The notes under the pieces were generated by a model. It did not search any database, was not told the origin of the DNA, and was given only the letters and a program-made list of their open reading frames with translations. This document shows, piece after piece, positions 15,757 to 25,280 of a DNA stretch of 64,000 nt. The first letter of the stretch is position 1; every line of letters begins with the position of its first letter. A program made the position numbers and the translations under genes. The stretch spans positions 1 to 64,000 of the forward strand of contig NZ_VSTH01000007.1 of assembly GCF_008123965.1 (NCBI RefSeq), written 5' to 3'. The DNA is from Bradyrhizobium hipponense. Lineage in GTDB: Bacteria > Pseudomonadota > Alphaproteobacteria > Rhizobiales > Xanthobacteraceae.

Positions 15757-17927
15757 TGCTGCGCCACGAGTTGAGTGTAAACGCCGTTCATGGCCATCAA
15801 CTGCTCATGCCCTCCCCGTTCGACGATCCGCCCCTGCTGCAATACAATGATCTCGTCGCTGTCCCTTATGGTGCTGAGCCGATGTGCGATGATGATGCAG
15901 GTGCAACCGCGGCGGCGCATCTGTTCGTCGATCAGCTTTTCAGTAATCGGGTCGAGCGCTGCGGTTGCTTCATCGAGTACGATCACCGACGGATTCGCCA
16001 CCAGTGCGCGCGCGATTTCAATCCGCTGGCGCTGGCCGCCGCTGAAGTTCATTCCACCCTCGCTCACATAGCAGTCATAGTTTCCGATGCGCGTTGCAAT
16101 CTCATCATGAACGGCGGCATCCTTGAGCGCTCGCGAGATTTCCGGCTCGGGGACCGTCGTATCCCACAATGTGAGATTGTCGCGCGCCGTTCCCTCGAAC
16201 AGGAAGATGTCCTGATCGACGTAAGCGATGGAGTTGGCGAAGATCTCGCGCGGGATTTCGGACAACGTGAAGCCGTCAACGCGGACCTCACCCGACCAGG
16301 GCTTGTACAGTCCGCAAATGAGACGACCGAGCGTCGACTTCCCGCTGCCTGACGGGCCGACCAAGGCGACCCGCTTTCCTGGCGCTATTGAGATCGAGAG
16401 CTCCGAAATCAGCGGAGACTCAAGGATCGAATAACCGAAGGTTACGTTGCTGAGTTCGATGTGTCCGGTCAGCTTCGGCGAAATATCCTGCACTCGTGCG
16501 CCGCCGCTCGTGCCCTCGAGTGGGTAGTTATACACGTCTTCCAGTCGTTCCAGTCCGCCCTTGATCATCTGAAGACTGCCGATCTGGTTGACGAGCGTCG
16601 TGATCGGCGAGGAAAAGCTTGCCATCAGCGACTGAAAGGCAACGAGACTTCCCAGCGTAAGTGAGCCCTCGATCACGCGCAGCCCGCCGAGACCTAGAAC
16701 GGCAGCCATCGTCAGACCTGAGAGCAGAGTCGGAAGCATGTCGAGAAGGTTGGACGACAGGCCGAGTTCCTGGTCGGCATTGAGTGTTTTGGCCTGGATA
16801 CCCGCCCAATTCGCAAACGCCTCGTCCTCCAGTCCGCTGGCCTTCAGCGTTTCGATAGTTCGCACGGCACCGATGGTGCTGGCAACAAGCTTGCCGCGTT
16901 CGAGCGCTAGACTGCCGCTGAGATCCTCACGCCTTTGCCCGATGATCTTCAACGCCACCAGGTTGACGAGAGATGCTCCGACGACAATTGCGGTCAGCGG
17001 GCCATCGTAGACGGCCATTGCCGCGGCGAAGAAGATCAGCGACGTAAGGCTGAGCGCGTTGGAAACGACGCCGTCTGAAAGCAGCCTCGAGATCTGCTCG
17101 TTTGTTGCGACGCGCGTCGCGATCTCGCCGGCATGGCGTTGTGCGAAAAAGTCCATTGGCAACGAAAGCACGTGCCAAAGAAAGCGGCTTATCATGACAA
17201 CAGCGAGTTTGGTCTGAAGGCGCAGCAGCAGCGATTGCTGCAGACCCGCAACCAGCGCCCGGAAGAGAGCAGTCGCACCCATTCCGATGAGCAGCGGTTT
17301 CAGCCAGCTCTCGTTGTTCTGTATCAGGATTTCGTCCACGAAGATCTTCGAAAACCCCGGAATGACGATTCCCGGAATGATCAACGCAAGGCTGACCGCG
17401 ATCACCAGTGCGAGGGGGCCGCGCGATCGTCCCAATTCGCGAAACAGGAGCCGCATGCCCTTGGGCTTGCTGCCAACCCTCCGAAAGCTCTCCGTGGGCT
17501 CCATGGCGAGCGCAACCCCGGTGAAGGCGCGGTCGAGTTCGGACAAATCCAACAGTCGGCGCCCAATCGCGGGATCGTTGATGGAGACCCGATCGCCATC
17601 GATGCCCTCGAGGACAACGAAGTGGTTGAAGTTCCAGTGAATGATGCACGGCATGGGCAATTCATGCAGCGTCGAGATCTCCTTGCGAAAGCCCTTCGCA
17701 GCCATGCCAAGATTAAGCGCCGCCTTGACGATGTTGCTCGCCTTGCTGCCGTCCCGTGAGACGCCACAGGCTACCCGCAGTTGTTCGAGCGGAATCCAGG
17801 CGCCATAATGGGCCAGCACCATTGCGAGTGCCGCGGCCCCGCACTCAACCGCCTCCATCTGCAATACGGTCGGCGTTCGCCTGATGGGTCCGCGGCCAAA
17901 CCAGCGTCGAATGGTTCGAAATATCAA
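15753..17927 (-). CDS. NHLM-type C39 peptidase/ABC exporter
   Basis: A 724-residue peptidase-containing ABC transporter. The C39 domain (residues 15-140) has catalytic Cys29 (EAVECGAAAL), His102 (NFNHFVVLEG) and Asp118 (INDPAIG). Membrane helices span about 165-440. The NBD has Walker A near 521 (GPSGSGKSTLG), signature FSGGQRQRIEIARAL and Walker B VIVLDEATAALD. It should cut leaders after Gly-Gly and export the core peptide, matching both precursors in this locus. The start is TTG at 17927: no ATG precedes the peptidase domain, and an in-frame TAA (the stop of the HlyD gene) lies 24 bases upstream. Confidence 0.95.
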   Translation of the reverse strand: MIFRTIRRWFGRGPIRRTPTVLQMEAVECGAAALAMVLAHYGAWIPLEQLRVACGVSRDGSKASNIVKAALNLGMAAKGFRKEISTLHELPMPCIIHWNFNHFVVLEGIDGDRVSINDPAIGRRLLDLSELDRAFTGVALAMEPTESFRRVGSKPKGMRLLFRELGRSRGPLALVIAVSLALIIPGIVIPGFSKIFVDEILIQNNESWLKPLLIGMGATALFRALVAGLQQSLLLRLQTKLAVVMISRFLWHVLSLPMDFFAQRHAGEIATRVATNEQISRLLSDGVVSNALSLTSLIFFAAAMAVYDGPLTAIVVGASLVNLVALKIIGQRREDLSGSLALERGKLVASTIGAVRTIETLKASGLEDEAFANWAGIQAKTLNADQELGLSSNLLDMLPTLLSGLTMAAVLGLGGLRVIEGSLTLGSLVAFQSLMASFSSPITTLVNQIGSLQMIKGGLERLEDVYNYPLEGTSGGARVQDISPKLTGHIELSNVTFGYSILESPLISELSISIAPGKRVALVGPSGSGKSTLGRLICGLYKPWSGEVRVDGFTLSEIPREIFANSIAYVDQDIFLFEGTARDNLTLWDTTVPEPEISRALKDAAVHDEIATRIGNYDCYVSEGGMNFSGGQRQRIEIARALVANPSVIVLDEATAALDPITEKLIDEQMRRRGCTCIIIAHRLSTIRDSDEIIVLQQGRIVERGGHEQLMAMNGVYTQLVAQQ

Positions 17928-17951
17928 CTGGGTTATCCCGTCGAATAAGTC

Positions 17952-19220
17952 TTATCCTGCAATTCCTGTCAGCCGCTTGAGCATCGGGACGATCAGCTCG
18001 ATCGGTCGTCGCTCGCGCGTTGTGATTTCCGCCTTGGTCAGCGTCCCGCTGGTGAGCCGCAATGCTGGCCCCTTTCCCACGGCCCATTGATATCCACTGA
18101 CCGTGCCCTCGTTGTGTTTCAATCGCACCCGCGCTGCGTAAGGTGCGCCGCCCTTGGAGAAACGCGTGACGAGGCCGTCATTGTGCAGGACCGCGGCCAT
18201 ACCCTGCGGCGTTATCGGGAATTCGGAAATCGATTCCACGGTGCCGACCATGGTTCCGAACTCCTCGCGCTTGACCGTGCTCGGCTCGATGCGCACCTCC
18301 ATGCCCGGCTTGACGCTCTTGCCGCGATCTGCCGCAACGTACAAGATCGCGTCGAGCGTTGCGCCTTCGCTTTCGACCACGATGACCGGCGTGCCGACAC
18401 TCAATACGGACCCTGGCGACACTTTGATCTCAAGCACGCGTCCGTCGATCGGGCTGACCACCTTTGTATCGCGCCCCAACTCTCCGGCCAGCTTGTCCAC
18501 CTGCCGTCGCGCCTCGTTGAGGCGATACTGAGATTGTTCAATGTCGCGCTGGCGCTGGGCCTCAAGATCGGCCTTCTGCTCTTTCAATTTAAGAATTTCG
18601 TTCTGGGTGTCTTCCTTGCGTTGCTGCGCGTCCGTGAGTTCGTGACGGCGATCCTCGACGTTGCGGCGCGTGGTATAACCCTTTGCGAGCAAGCCCTCCA
18701 GGTTTGAGAGGTCGCCGGTCAGATAGATGATGCGTTGATCGGTTGCCTTGATGATCTGGTTGAACGCTTCCTCGAGCTTGGCGGAATTCTGCGCCTTCAG
18801 GGCCAGCTCCGCCCGCGTCTTTGCTTTCAGGGTTCCGTGCTCGCTCTCGCGCTCACGAAGCACCTCCATGGCATCGCGATATCCTTGCTCGACTTCGATT
18901 TGGCTGACGCCGGCGACCGCCTGACCTTTCGTCACGCGATCGCCGACCGAAACGTCGATCGAGGCCAGGCGACCCGACGCGCCGGAGACCGTGTCGACGA
19001 CGCGTCCTCCGCTGCTGACGAAAATGCCTTCGGCCTGTGCGCGCGTCGGCAGGCGCCCCAAAATACCCCACGCAATCGCCGTTCCGAGCGTGAGGAAGAT
19101 CACCACCGTCAGGATCCAGTCGAACGGTCTTGTGATGGTGACGAGATGGTCGAGCTGTTCGAGCGATGCGGCGCGTTCAAGCGCGACAGCGCGAAAGGCC
19201 TTGTTCGGCTGATCGCCCAT
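17952..19220 (-). CDS. NHLM-type HlyD secretion adaptor
   Basis: A 422-residue membrane-fusion protein. One membrane helix lies at about residues 33-56 (ILTVVIFLTLGTAIAWGILG). Biotinyl-lipoyl half-motifs flank a long periplasmic coiled coil at 110-230 (EVLRERESEHGTLKAK, RQRDIEQSQYRLNEARRQ), and the C-terminal beta domain includes VVSPIDGRVLEIKVSPGSVL. It would link the two ABC proteins to the outer membrane. The ATG at 19220 is preceded by GGGAAG; a TTG two codons upstream is less likely. It is the first gene of the exporter operon. Confidence 0.92.
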   Translation of the reverse strand: MGDQPNKAFRAVALERAASLEQLDHLVTITRPFDWILTVVIFLTLGTAIAWGILGRLPTRAQAEGIFVSSGGRVVDTVSGASGRLASIDVSVGDRVTKGQAVAGVSQIEVEQGYRDAMEVLRERESEHGTLKAKTRAELALKAQNSAKLEEAFNQIIKATDQRIIYLTGDLSNLEGLLAKGYTTRRNVEDRRHELTDAQQRKEDTQNEILKLKEQKADLEAQRQRDIEQSQYRLNEARRQVDKLAGELGRDTKVVSPIDGRVLEIKVSPGSVLSVGTPVIVVESEGATLDAILYVAADRGKSVKPGMEVRIEPSTVKREEFGTMVGTVESISEFPITPQGMAAVLHNDGLVTRFSKGGAPYAARVRLKHNEGTVSGYQWAVGKGPALRLTSGTLTKAEITTRERRPIELIVPMLKRLTGIAG

Positions 19221-19453
19221 GACCAAGCTTCCCGCGTTTTCGCCGAACCGCGACGTTCCGATTCCTGAGTACAGTCAAACAGATCAGAGGGTCAAGATGC
19301 GCTCCGACAACCGGCGAAATCATACAAGAAGGTTACCCTTGGTGACCAGTAGATTCGCGGCGAATTGCCGGGGCGCTCCGGGTCCTTGGTTCGGGAGCGG
19401 GAAACAGCGCTGGTACTGTAGGTCAACGTCGCCTATAATCTCATTGGCGCCAG

Positions 19454-20002
19454 ATGGTTGGACCAGTTATGTGCACCGACCGCATTCCCGTCTATCGGCA
19501 GCGAACCACGTCTTTGGCCCGGGCATTGGCAGCGATGGGTGCATTGCTGCTGGTGACAACGGCGGCGCAATTTTCTGCCAATGCCCGCGTCCTGAGCGAT
19601 GCAGATCTCGACAAGATCTCGTCAGTCAGGAAGTTGTCGATCGATGTGATGACAGATATCACTATGCTTTCGCGGCGGCCTGATCTTTCCCAGACCGACA
19701 GCGATTGCGTCAAATCGACTCTACGTAGCCTGACGCAAATCGCCGCCGAATTGCAGAGCTACGAGTATCTAATCACTATTGAAAGCGAGCTTAAGAATTT
19801 CGACGACGACAACACTCTCCGCGGCGTTCTTCGCTTTGCCGTCCAGAACGCGCTGAAGATTCTCGAAACCGAGCGCAAACACCTCGTCGAAGTTTCCGAT
19901 CAATGTGCGCGTAATCCGATTTCAGCTGAGAAGGCACGGCAGGCGACGCAGTTCATCGAGAGTACCCAGTCGGTCTTGAAGTCGCTGCAGCCGCGCCTCT
20001 GA
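19454..20002 (+). CDS. Exported hypothetical helical protein
   Basis: A 182-residue protein with an N-terminal hydrophobic segment (LARALAAMGALLLVTTAA) that reads as a signal peptide cleaved near ANA. The mature part is helical, with LSDADLDKISSVRKLSIDVM and ILETERKHLVEVSDQCARNP, and two or three cysteines. No family was recognised. The start may be 19454 or ATG 19469; neither has a good ribosome site. It lies between the divergent exporter operon and the first radical SAM gene, so it may be an immunity or accessory factor, but nothing in the sequence proves this. Confidence 0.6.
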   Translation: MVGPVMCTDRIPVYRQRTTSLARALAAMGALLLVTTAAQFSANARVLSDADLDKISSVRKLSIDVMTDITMLSRRPDLSQTDSDCVKSTLRSLTQIAAELQSYEYLITIESELKNFDDDNTLRGVLRFAVQNALKILETERKHLVEVSDQCARNPISAEKARQATQFIESTQSVLKSLQPRL

Positions 20003-20177
20003 CAGAGCGACAACCTTTCAGGTTGGCAGGACTGCCGCGTCTGTGTTATGTTTTCGATCGCGACCCGAAATTTTTGATTGAGTTTCAAGTCATTCGCTTC
20101 CTTTTGGGAGTGCTTATTTTGGCAATGGGAGATCAAGTCATGCTGGCCGTGCTGCCGAACGGGTAGCCGTGGGCCAC

Positions 20178-22310
20178 ATGCAGGTAACGCTGATATTTCC
20201 ACCGGCAACCGACCCCAGGGCCCCCCACCTGGCGCTTCCTTATCTCGCTGCCGTGCTGCGACGTGCCGGGATTTCGACGAGGCTGGTCGATGCGGATATT
20301 GGCGGCTTGCTTGCTCTGCTGCGTCCAGACACGATCGCGAGCAACGTGCAGAAGCTGAAGTTACGGCCGCCCGCCGACATGGACGCGGCCGCGCTGTCTC
20401 GGCTGGTCCGTCGCGGTGACGCGCTGGTCGAAAACATGCCGCGTGCTTTGGCCATCCTGCGGGATCCAAAGGAGTTTTATGATGCTCACCTGTTTCGGGC
20501 CGCCCGGGATCAGTTGCGCGATGGGATCCGCCTAGCCTGTCTCGCCGCCCTTCGTCCGATCCACTACAGCCTCTGCCCCATCCGATACGACGTCGACGGG
20601 ATCGACGAGCAGAGCCTTCACGATCTGATCGTCGTCACGACCGACCGGCACTCCAATCTATTCCACGACTATTGGGAGGCCGAGTTGCTCTCTGGTATCG
20701 AGGCGGATCATCCCGATCTCGTCGGAATTTCGATCGTCAACCGGCAGCAGTTGCTGCCCGGGCTCGCTCTGGCGAGGCGCCTGCGCGAGCGCGGGTTGTT
20801 CGTGGTGCTGGGTGGAACAGTGTTCACCAAGTTCGTCGGCAAGCTGATGCAGATGCCAGCATTCTTTGAGCATTTTGCCGATGGCGTGATCGTGTACGAA
20901 GGTGAAGCTGCGATCCTGGAGCTTGTCGCGCAGCTTGGATCGGGCCGCGATTTTTCCCGGGTGCCGAATCTTCTCCATGTCAGGGACGGCCGCGTCCATC
21001 TTGGCAAGCCCCACGTTGAAGACGTCGATCAGCTCCCGGTGCCGGATTTTGCGGGGCTGCCGTTGCAGGACTATCTTACGCCAGAGCCGGTGCTGCCGAT
21101 CCTCGTCGGCAAGGGGTGCTACTTCAACGAATGCAAGTTCTGCGACATTCCATTCATCAATCACATTTCGAAGAAGCCATACCGTGTGCGGAGCCCGGAG
21201 AAAATAGCGCAAGACATCCTCTCCCTCAACGAGCGGTTTGGATGTCGGCATTTCGAGATTACGGATGAGGCGCTGCCGCCCCGCCTTCTAGAAAAGCTCG
21301 CCGACGAACTCGAGCCGTATGCCGACCGACGACTCTCGTTCACCGGGTACGCGCGGCTCGAACCAGGCTTCACGGCACCTCTGTGCGCGAAGCTTGCCGG
21401 AATGGGAATGCGAAAGCTGTTTTTCGGACTCGAATCCGGCGATCAGACGACGCTGGATCATATGAAAAAAGGGATAAGGCTTGAGCACGTCCGACCGGTG
21501 CTCGAGCACTGCCGTGATGCCGGTATCCTTTTTCATATCTTCTCGATCATCGGTTTCCCCGAGGAGACGGAAGCCAGCGCGCGCAATACACTACGCTTTT
21601 TCGAGGACAATGCGGACGTTATCGACCACCCCGGGAACACCTTCGACATCCATCCTTTCGGACTTGAATTGCGCACCGAGTATTTCGCCAACGCAGGCCG
21701 ACTTGGGCTGAACATTCCCCCCGAGGCACTGAACAAGGAATTCGTGATCGGCATTCGCAGCGGCTGGTCGAATACGCGGGGGCTTTCGCAAAGCGAGGTC
21801 GTGCGCCTCGTCAAGGACTATAATGAGGTGCTGCGCCGCACCTACAGCCGCTTCCACAACAGCGATCTGCATTTGTGGCCAGGCTTCGAAGAATATGCCG
21901 TACTCTATGCCGATCACTATGCCGATCGCGATTTTCCCTTCCGGACCGCGTTACCCGAAGAAGGAGACCCCTCGCAATTCACATTGGCCTGGTGCCCTGA
22001 TGCCCTGATCGAATCCAGCGGAGCAACCGTTCGAATCTTTTCTCCGTCAAAGATGGCCACCGTTTCCGAGAGGGCTTACCGGATGCTTGCCTCGGGCACT
22101 CCGCGCACGCTGCAGGAGTTTTTCTCAGAATGCCTTGCCCATAATCTTGCTGGAACTGGTGATGGAGCCGAGAACAGGGCTCGGCGCATGATCAATGAGC
22201 TGATCAGGGTGCACCTGCTGCAACTCACCTTGTCCGGTGTCAGCACTGGTCCGGACGGCGCGCGGCTGGCGACGGAGCCGCGCGTGCGGGGCGCGAATCA
22301 ATTGACATGA
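20178..22310 (+). CDS. B12-binding-type radical SAM enzyme 1 (RiPP tailoring)
   Basis: A 710-residue protein. Residues 1-240 form a cobalamin-binding-like Rossmann domain (VTLIFPPATDPRAPHLALPY, DLVGISIVNRQQLLPGLALA) without a DxHxxG motif. The radical SAM barrel follows. Its cluster cysteines C314, C319 and C322 (KGCYFNECKFCDIP) are spaced CX4CX2C, not the classic CX3CX2C. FFGLESGDQTTLDHMKKG and HIFSIIGFPEE are typical barrel segments. The last 100 residues resemble a small winged-helix domain that could bind a leader. B12-type enzymes often methylate unactivated carbons; that activity is inferred. ATG 20178 aligns with the start of its paralogue at 25652; GTG 20169 is an alternative. Confidence 0.88.
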   Translation: MQVTLIFPPATDPRAPHLALPYLAAVLRRAGISTRLVDADIGGLLALLRPDTIASNVQKLKLRPPADMDAAALSRLVRRGDALVENMPRALAILRDPKEFYDAHLFRAARDQLRDGIRLACLAALRPIHYSLCPIRYDVDGIDEQSLHDLIVVTTDRHSNLFHDYWEAELLSGIEADHPDLVGISIVNRQQLLPGLALARRLRERGLFVVLGGTVFTKFVGKLMQMPAFFEHFADGVIVYEGEAAILELVAQLGSGRDFSRVPNLLHVRDGRVHLGKPHVEDVDQLPVPDFAGLPLQDYLTPEPVLPILVGKGCYFNECKFCDIPFINHISKKPYRVRSPEKIAQDILSLNERFGCRHFEITDEALPPRLLEKLADELEPYADRRLSFTGYARLEPGFTAPLCAKLAGMGMRKLFFGLESGDQTTLDHMKKGIRLEHVRPVLEHCRDAGILFHIFSIIGFPEETEASARNTLRFFEDNADVIDHPGNTFDIHPFGLELRTEYFANAGRLGLNIPPEALNKEFVIGIRSGWSNTRGLSQSEVVRLVKDYNEVLRRTYSRFHNSDLHLWPGFEEYAVLYADHYADRDFPFRTALPEEGDPSQFTLAWCPDALIESSGATVRIFSPSKMATVSERAYRMLASGTPRTLQEFFSECLAHNLAGTGDGAENRARRMINELIRVHLLQLTLSGVSTGPDGARLATEPRVRGANQLT

Positions 22311-22386
22311 GGGTCCTTCGATCAGCCGCCCCTGAAAAATCGTTGCACTGGTCAGCGTCCTGCATGAAGGGAGATAGCGAGCCACC

Positions 22387-23493
22387 ATGCCCGAAACGAT
22401 TGACGCCGCCGGCATCTGCGGAAGGCAACTGCGGGACATCTGCCTTGCGGCCGGCTTGGTGGAGCAGCAGGACCCGATCGCCACCCTGTTCGATACACTC
22501 TGCACTGTGGCAGGGCTTCGCCAGTTGCCGATTCAGCCCCGCTGGTCGGGCGTCACCGACGACTGCACACCGATCGAATTCTCTGCAGCGTTCGATACGA
22601 ACGAGACCAGGGTGCGGTTCTTAATCGAGGCGCAGGATAACCCGGCGTCCCCGGCGTCCTACTGGCACGCCGGCGAGCGGCTTGGTGCGCATCTGGCAAC
22701 GATGAAAGACATCAGGCTCGAGCCGATGATGGCGATCCGCGATCTGTTTTTGCCAACCGATCCCAACGCACTGTTCGCAATCTGGCACGCGATGGAGTTT
22801 CGCAAGGACGGGCCCCCGCTCTGCAAGATTTACCTCAATCCCGCAGCCCGTGGGCGTGACGCAGCCCGGACGGTCGTCCTCGCCGCACTCGACCGGCTCG
22901 GTTTCGGCCACGCGAGCGACGGGTTGCTCAAGCTGTTGAACAGCAACGACGTGATCACTCACCTTGCGATCGATCTGGTTTCGGCCGCGCAGGCACGGGT
23001 CAAGGTCTACGCTCGGCACTTTCGCGCTGCCCCCGCGGAGTTCGACCGGCGAGCTGAAGCGATTGGCGCCAAGGGCGGTCTCGATTTTGCCGACGTCTGC
23101 GAGGTCATCTCCCGTTCCGCTGACGTCCTGTGGCAGCGCCCGGTGATGACGTGTTATCATCTGACAGCAGCCGACCTCACTAGGCCGGCCGGAATGACGC
23201 TTTACCTTCCACTCTACCCCTACGCATCAAGCGATCACGTAGCCGCCGAGCGGATCACGGAACTGCTTTCGCAGGCCGGATTCGGCGTCCCCATCTACAG
23301 GAGTATCGCTGGCCGTCTCGTCGCGGGATGTCGAGGCACTGTCGGCGTCCATACCTACGTCGGTTACAAGAGGGTCGCAGGCGCAAGGGACGGAGGACAG
23401 GTGACCGCCTATTTTAGCCCCTCCCTGTTCCAACGGCAGTACGGCCGACTCGCGCTCGACCCGGATCATTTTTGGCCGTCGCCACTGTCGTGA
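22387..23493 (+). CDS. Probable ABBA/DMATS-type aromatic prenyltransferase
   Basis: A 368-residue soluble protein. The spaced motifs fit the dimethylallyltryptophan-synthase barrel: PIEFSAAFDTNETRVRFLIE, CKIYLNPAARG, ARVKVYARHF, TCYHLTAAD, LYLPLYPYAS and HTYVGYKR with TAYFSPSLF. Alternating basic and Tyr residues on these strands normally bind the prenyl diphosphate, and no Asp-rich DDxxD motif is expected. The family attaches prenyl groups to Trp or Tyr. The peptide encoded at 25281 ends in its only Trp, a plausible target. The gene follows radical SAM enzyme 1 by 76 bases. This assignment is by pattern recognition; a structure prediction would settle it. Confidence 0.7.
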   Translation: MPETIDAAGICGRQLRDICLAAGLVEQQDPIATLFDTLCTVAGLRQLPIQPRWSGVTDDCTPIEFSAAFDTNETRVRFLIEAQDNPASPASYWHAGERLGAHLATMKDIRLEPMMAIRDLFLPTDPNALFAIWHAMEFRKDGPPLCKIYLNPAARGRDAARTVVLAALDRLGFGHASDGLLKLLNSNDVITHLAIDLVSAAQARVKVYARHFRAAPAEFDRRAEAIGAKGGLDFADVCEVISRSADVLWQRPVMTCYHLTAADLTRPAGMTLYLPLYPYASSDHVAAERITELLSQAGFGVPIYRSIAGRLVAGCRGTVGVHTYVGYKRVAGARDGGQVTAYFSPSLFQRQYGRLALDPDHFWPSPLS

Positions 23494-23591
23494 CCACGAA
23501 CCTGCGCTATCGAGCCAATCACAGCGGCTCGCTCGCAACCGAGATCCGGCGACAATCGGTCGTGCTCACGACCAAGTTCTTTGGCGGTAAT

Positions 23592-24818
23592 TTATCTTGA
23601 GGCTGCGACGCGTTCGCGCTCTTGCGCCTCGTCAAGCTCGCGAAACTGACTTCCATACTTCAGGAAGCGAGCGCGCAGTTCGTCTCGTTCGCCTTCGGTG
23701 AAGCCGCCTCTTTCGCACGCCCAGTCGTTATATGGAAAGGTCAGCGGGCCATCCACGGATTTTCCACAGGCGGAACGCTTGTGCAGAGCCAGATCGTGGA
23801 CCAGTTTAATCTGGGCTTCGCTGCCTGCCACCGAGCGAAGCCACTTGTTTCCGAACGCAACGTGCGTGATTTCGTCCAATGCCACGAAATCGAAGAGTTC
23901 GCTCGTGACCTCGTCACCACCGAACCGCAGTTGCTGAGCCTGCCATATGGCTCCGTCTACACCGATCCACTCCCCAACGCGCTGCTGCACGGCGAGGCTG
24001 ACGTCGACGTTTTCGCCATCAGCCATATCCCAGAGCGCGTATGAAATCGCATAGGTCCCCAGGGAGCCTCCAAGCTGCAGCAGTCTCGTGCGGAAAGCAT
24101 CGGCATGACGCGCCTCGTCCCAGCACTGACGCGCCATGTCGACAACGAACTGCCAGGGCATCGCCGGGAATTCGACGATCATTCGACTGCACGCCTCGAT
24201 GGTCGAGAGCTCGAGATCGGTATAGAAGACGTGCAACAGCTTCACCGTATCGGTCAGATTTGGATTGCTTGCAGTTTCCGAAAAGCGACGGTCACGGGCC
24301 GGGCGAACCGGTATCCTGGCTGGCAGGTGTCCCTCATTCGACGATGATGAAGTGCTCATGTCCGGAAAGATTTCACGTACCGATCGGAACGCCGTATCAG
24401 CTTCTTCGGCGGCACTCGCGGCCGATGCAGTCAGATCGTTCAAAACTCTGATTGTCGGCTCGTCAGCGAGTGCGTCGGTTCGATTTGCGTGATCTGCCAT
24501 CGACGTCTTGAGATTCATAAGGGCGACGCCGTATAGCGCGCGAATTTTTTCAGGCGTCGTCAACGCAGATTCGCAGGCCATCAGGTCATCAGATGCCGTT
24601 TGCAGCGGGACCGTCCGCGGATCGACATCGACCGCCAGTTCGGCCAATCGTGCTCTCAGACGCTCGGCTGAGTGCACCGCCCAATACAGGTGGCGAGCAA
24701 AAATGGTTTTAAGTTCCACTTCCGGCGTCGTCATCGTCCAGAAGGCCAGCAAATTCGAAATCCGTACGCACCGGGCAATATGATCCTTTGTTCTCTCAAC
24801 GGTTTCAGCAACACGCAT
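23592..24818 (-). CDS. DUF455-like ferritin-like di-iron protein
   Basis: A 408-residue, mostly helical protein. The C-terminal half has the carboxylate/His ligand pattern of ferritin-like di-iron proteins as in DUF455: a Glu helix (YTDLELSTIEACSRMI, about 200), DEARHADAFRTRL (about 235) and DEITHVAFGNKWLR (about 320). The N-terminal half is a second helical region without obvious metal ligands. The ATG at 24818 has GGGAG seven bases upstream. It is convergent with the prenyltransferase and divergent from the precursor at 25281. It may be an oxidase or hydroxylase acting on the peptide; this rests on metal motif and location only. Confidence 0.72.
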   Translation of the reverse strand: MRVAETVERTKDHIARCVRISNLLAFWTMTTPEVELKTIFARHLYWAVHSAERLRARLAELAVDVDPRTVPLQTASDDLMACESALTTPEKIRALYGVALMNLKTSMADHANRTDALADEPTIRVLNDLTASAASAAEEADTAFRSVREIFPDMSTSSSSNEGHLPARIPVRPARDRRFSETASNPNLTDTVKLLHVFYTDLELSTIEACSRMIVEFPAMPWQFVVDMARQCWDEARHADAFRTRLLQLGGSLGTYAISYALWDMADGENVDVSLAVQQRVGEWIGVDGAIWQAQQLRFGGDEVTSELFDFVALDEITHVAFGNKWLRSVAGSEAQIKLVHDLALHKRSACGKSVDGPLTFPYNDWACERGGFTEGERDELRARFLKYGSQFRELDEAQERERVAASR

Positions 24819-25113
24819 CGCCAATCTCCCAAGAGTTCACGAATAAGCTGGATTGAAAATCGAATTCAAAAGCCGAAAACGAGACGCCGCGATCTTGCGC
24901 ATTCGAGGTCGAAAACTCAGCCGGCATTCGCAGCACCAAATAAATGCTGAGCGAGCGGGTACTTTTCGAAGCTGACTTGACGGATGTTGCAAGAAAGCTA
25001 CCGCATCACAAACATCGTGTCTATCAAAGAGCCCTTGCAGCAGAGCGAGGGTCTAGTGCCCGTGGAGTCGCCGCAATCCGCTCGGGCGTCGCGATAGGAC
25101 GGCCATGCTCATT

Positions 25114-25153
25114 TTTGTTGCACAACAATCTTGTTTGTTGCACAACAATCTTG
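25114..25153. repeat. Two exact 20-bp tandem repeats, each a dyad
   Basis: The unit occurs at 25114-25133 and 25134-25153 without a mismatch. Each holds the inverted repeat TTGTTG-CA-CAACAA. Two identical dyads one 20-bp step (about two helical turns) apart suggest cooperative binding of a dimeric regulator, about 130 bases upstream of the precursor start. Confidence 0.85.
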
Positions 25154-25204
25154 CGATGCAGCAATCACTGTCGCGACTGGTGGGAGCGCCTCGCCAAGGC
25201 TCTT

Positions 25205-25224
25205 GTTGCTAATCGTTGCTAATC
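25205..25224. repeat. 10-bp tandem direct repeat
   Basis: GTTGCTAATC occurs twice in immediate succession, 57 bases before the precursor ATG. It may be a second regulator site or a slippage duplication in the promoter. Confidence 0.75.
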
Positions 25225-25280
25225 AACTGCACTTCGGTTACTGTTCGCTGGGGATTTCATTTATTTCATGGAGTCGCGAC

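Larger units (their letters stand above)
24819..25280. promoter_or_regulatory. Divergent control region of the RiPP precursor and ferritin-like genes
   Basis: A 460-base region with no convincing gene. It holds two tandem duplications in the 170 bases before the precursor start, annotated separately. GGAG at 25270-25273 is the precursor's ribosome site. A 92-codon plus-strand frame crosses the region but has no ribosome site or coherent protein character. Confidence 0.6.

Noticed and set aside
20125..20166. 13-codon frame just before radical SAM enzyme 1, considered as a leader or regulatory peptide
   Set aside because: Poorly spaced ribosome site and no helix-leader pattern; too short to support.
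24944..25222. 92-codon plus-strand frame upstream of the RiPP precursor, considered as another precursor
   Set aside because: No double-glycine leader, no ribosome site, and it runs through the tandem repeats.
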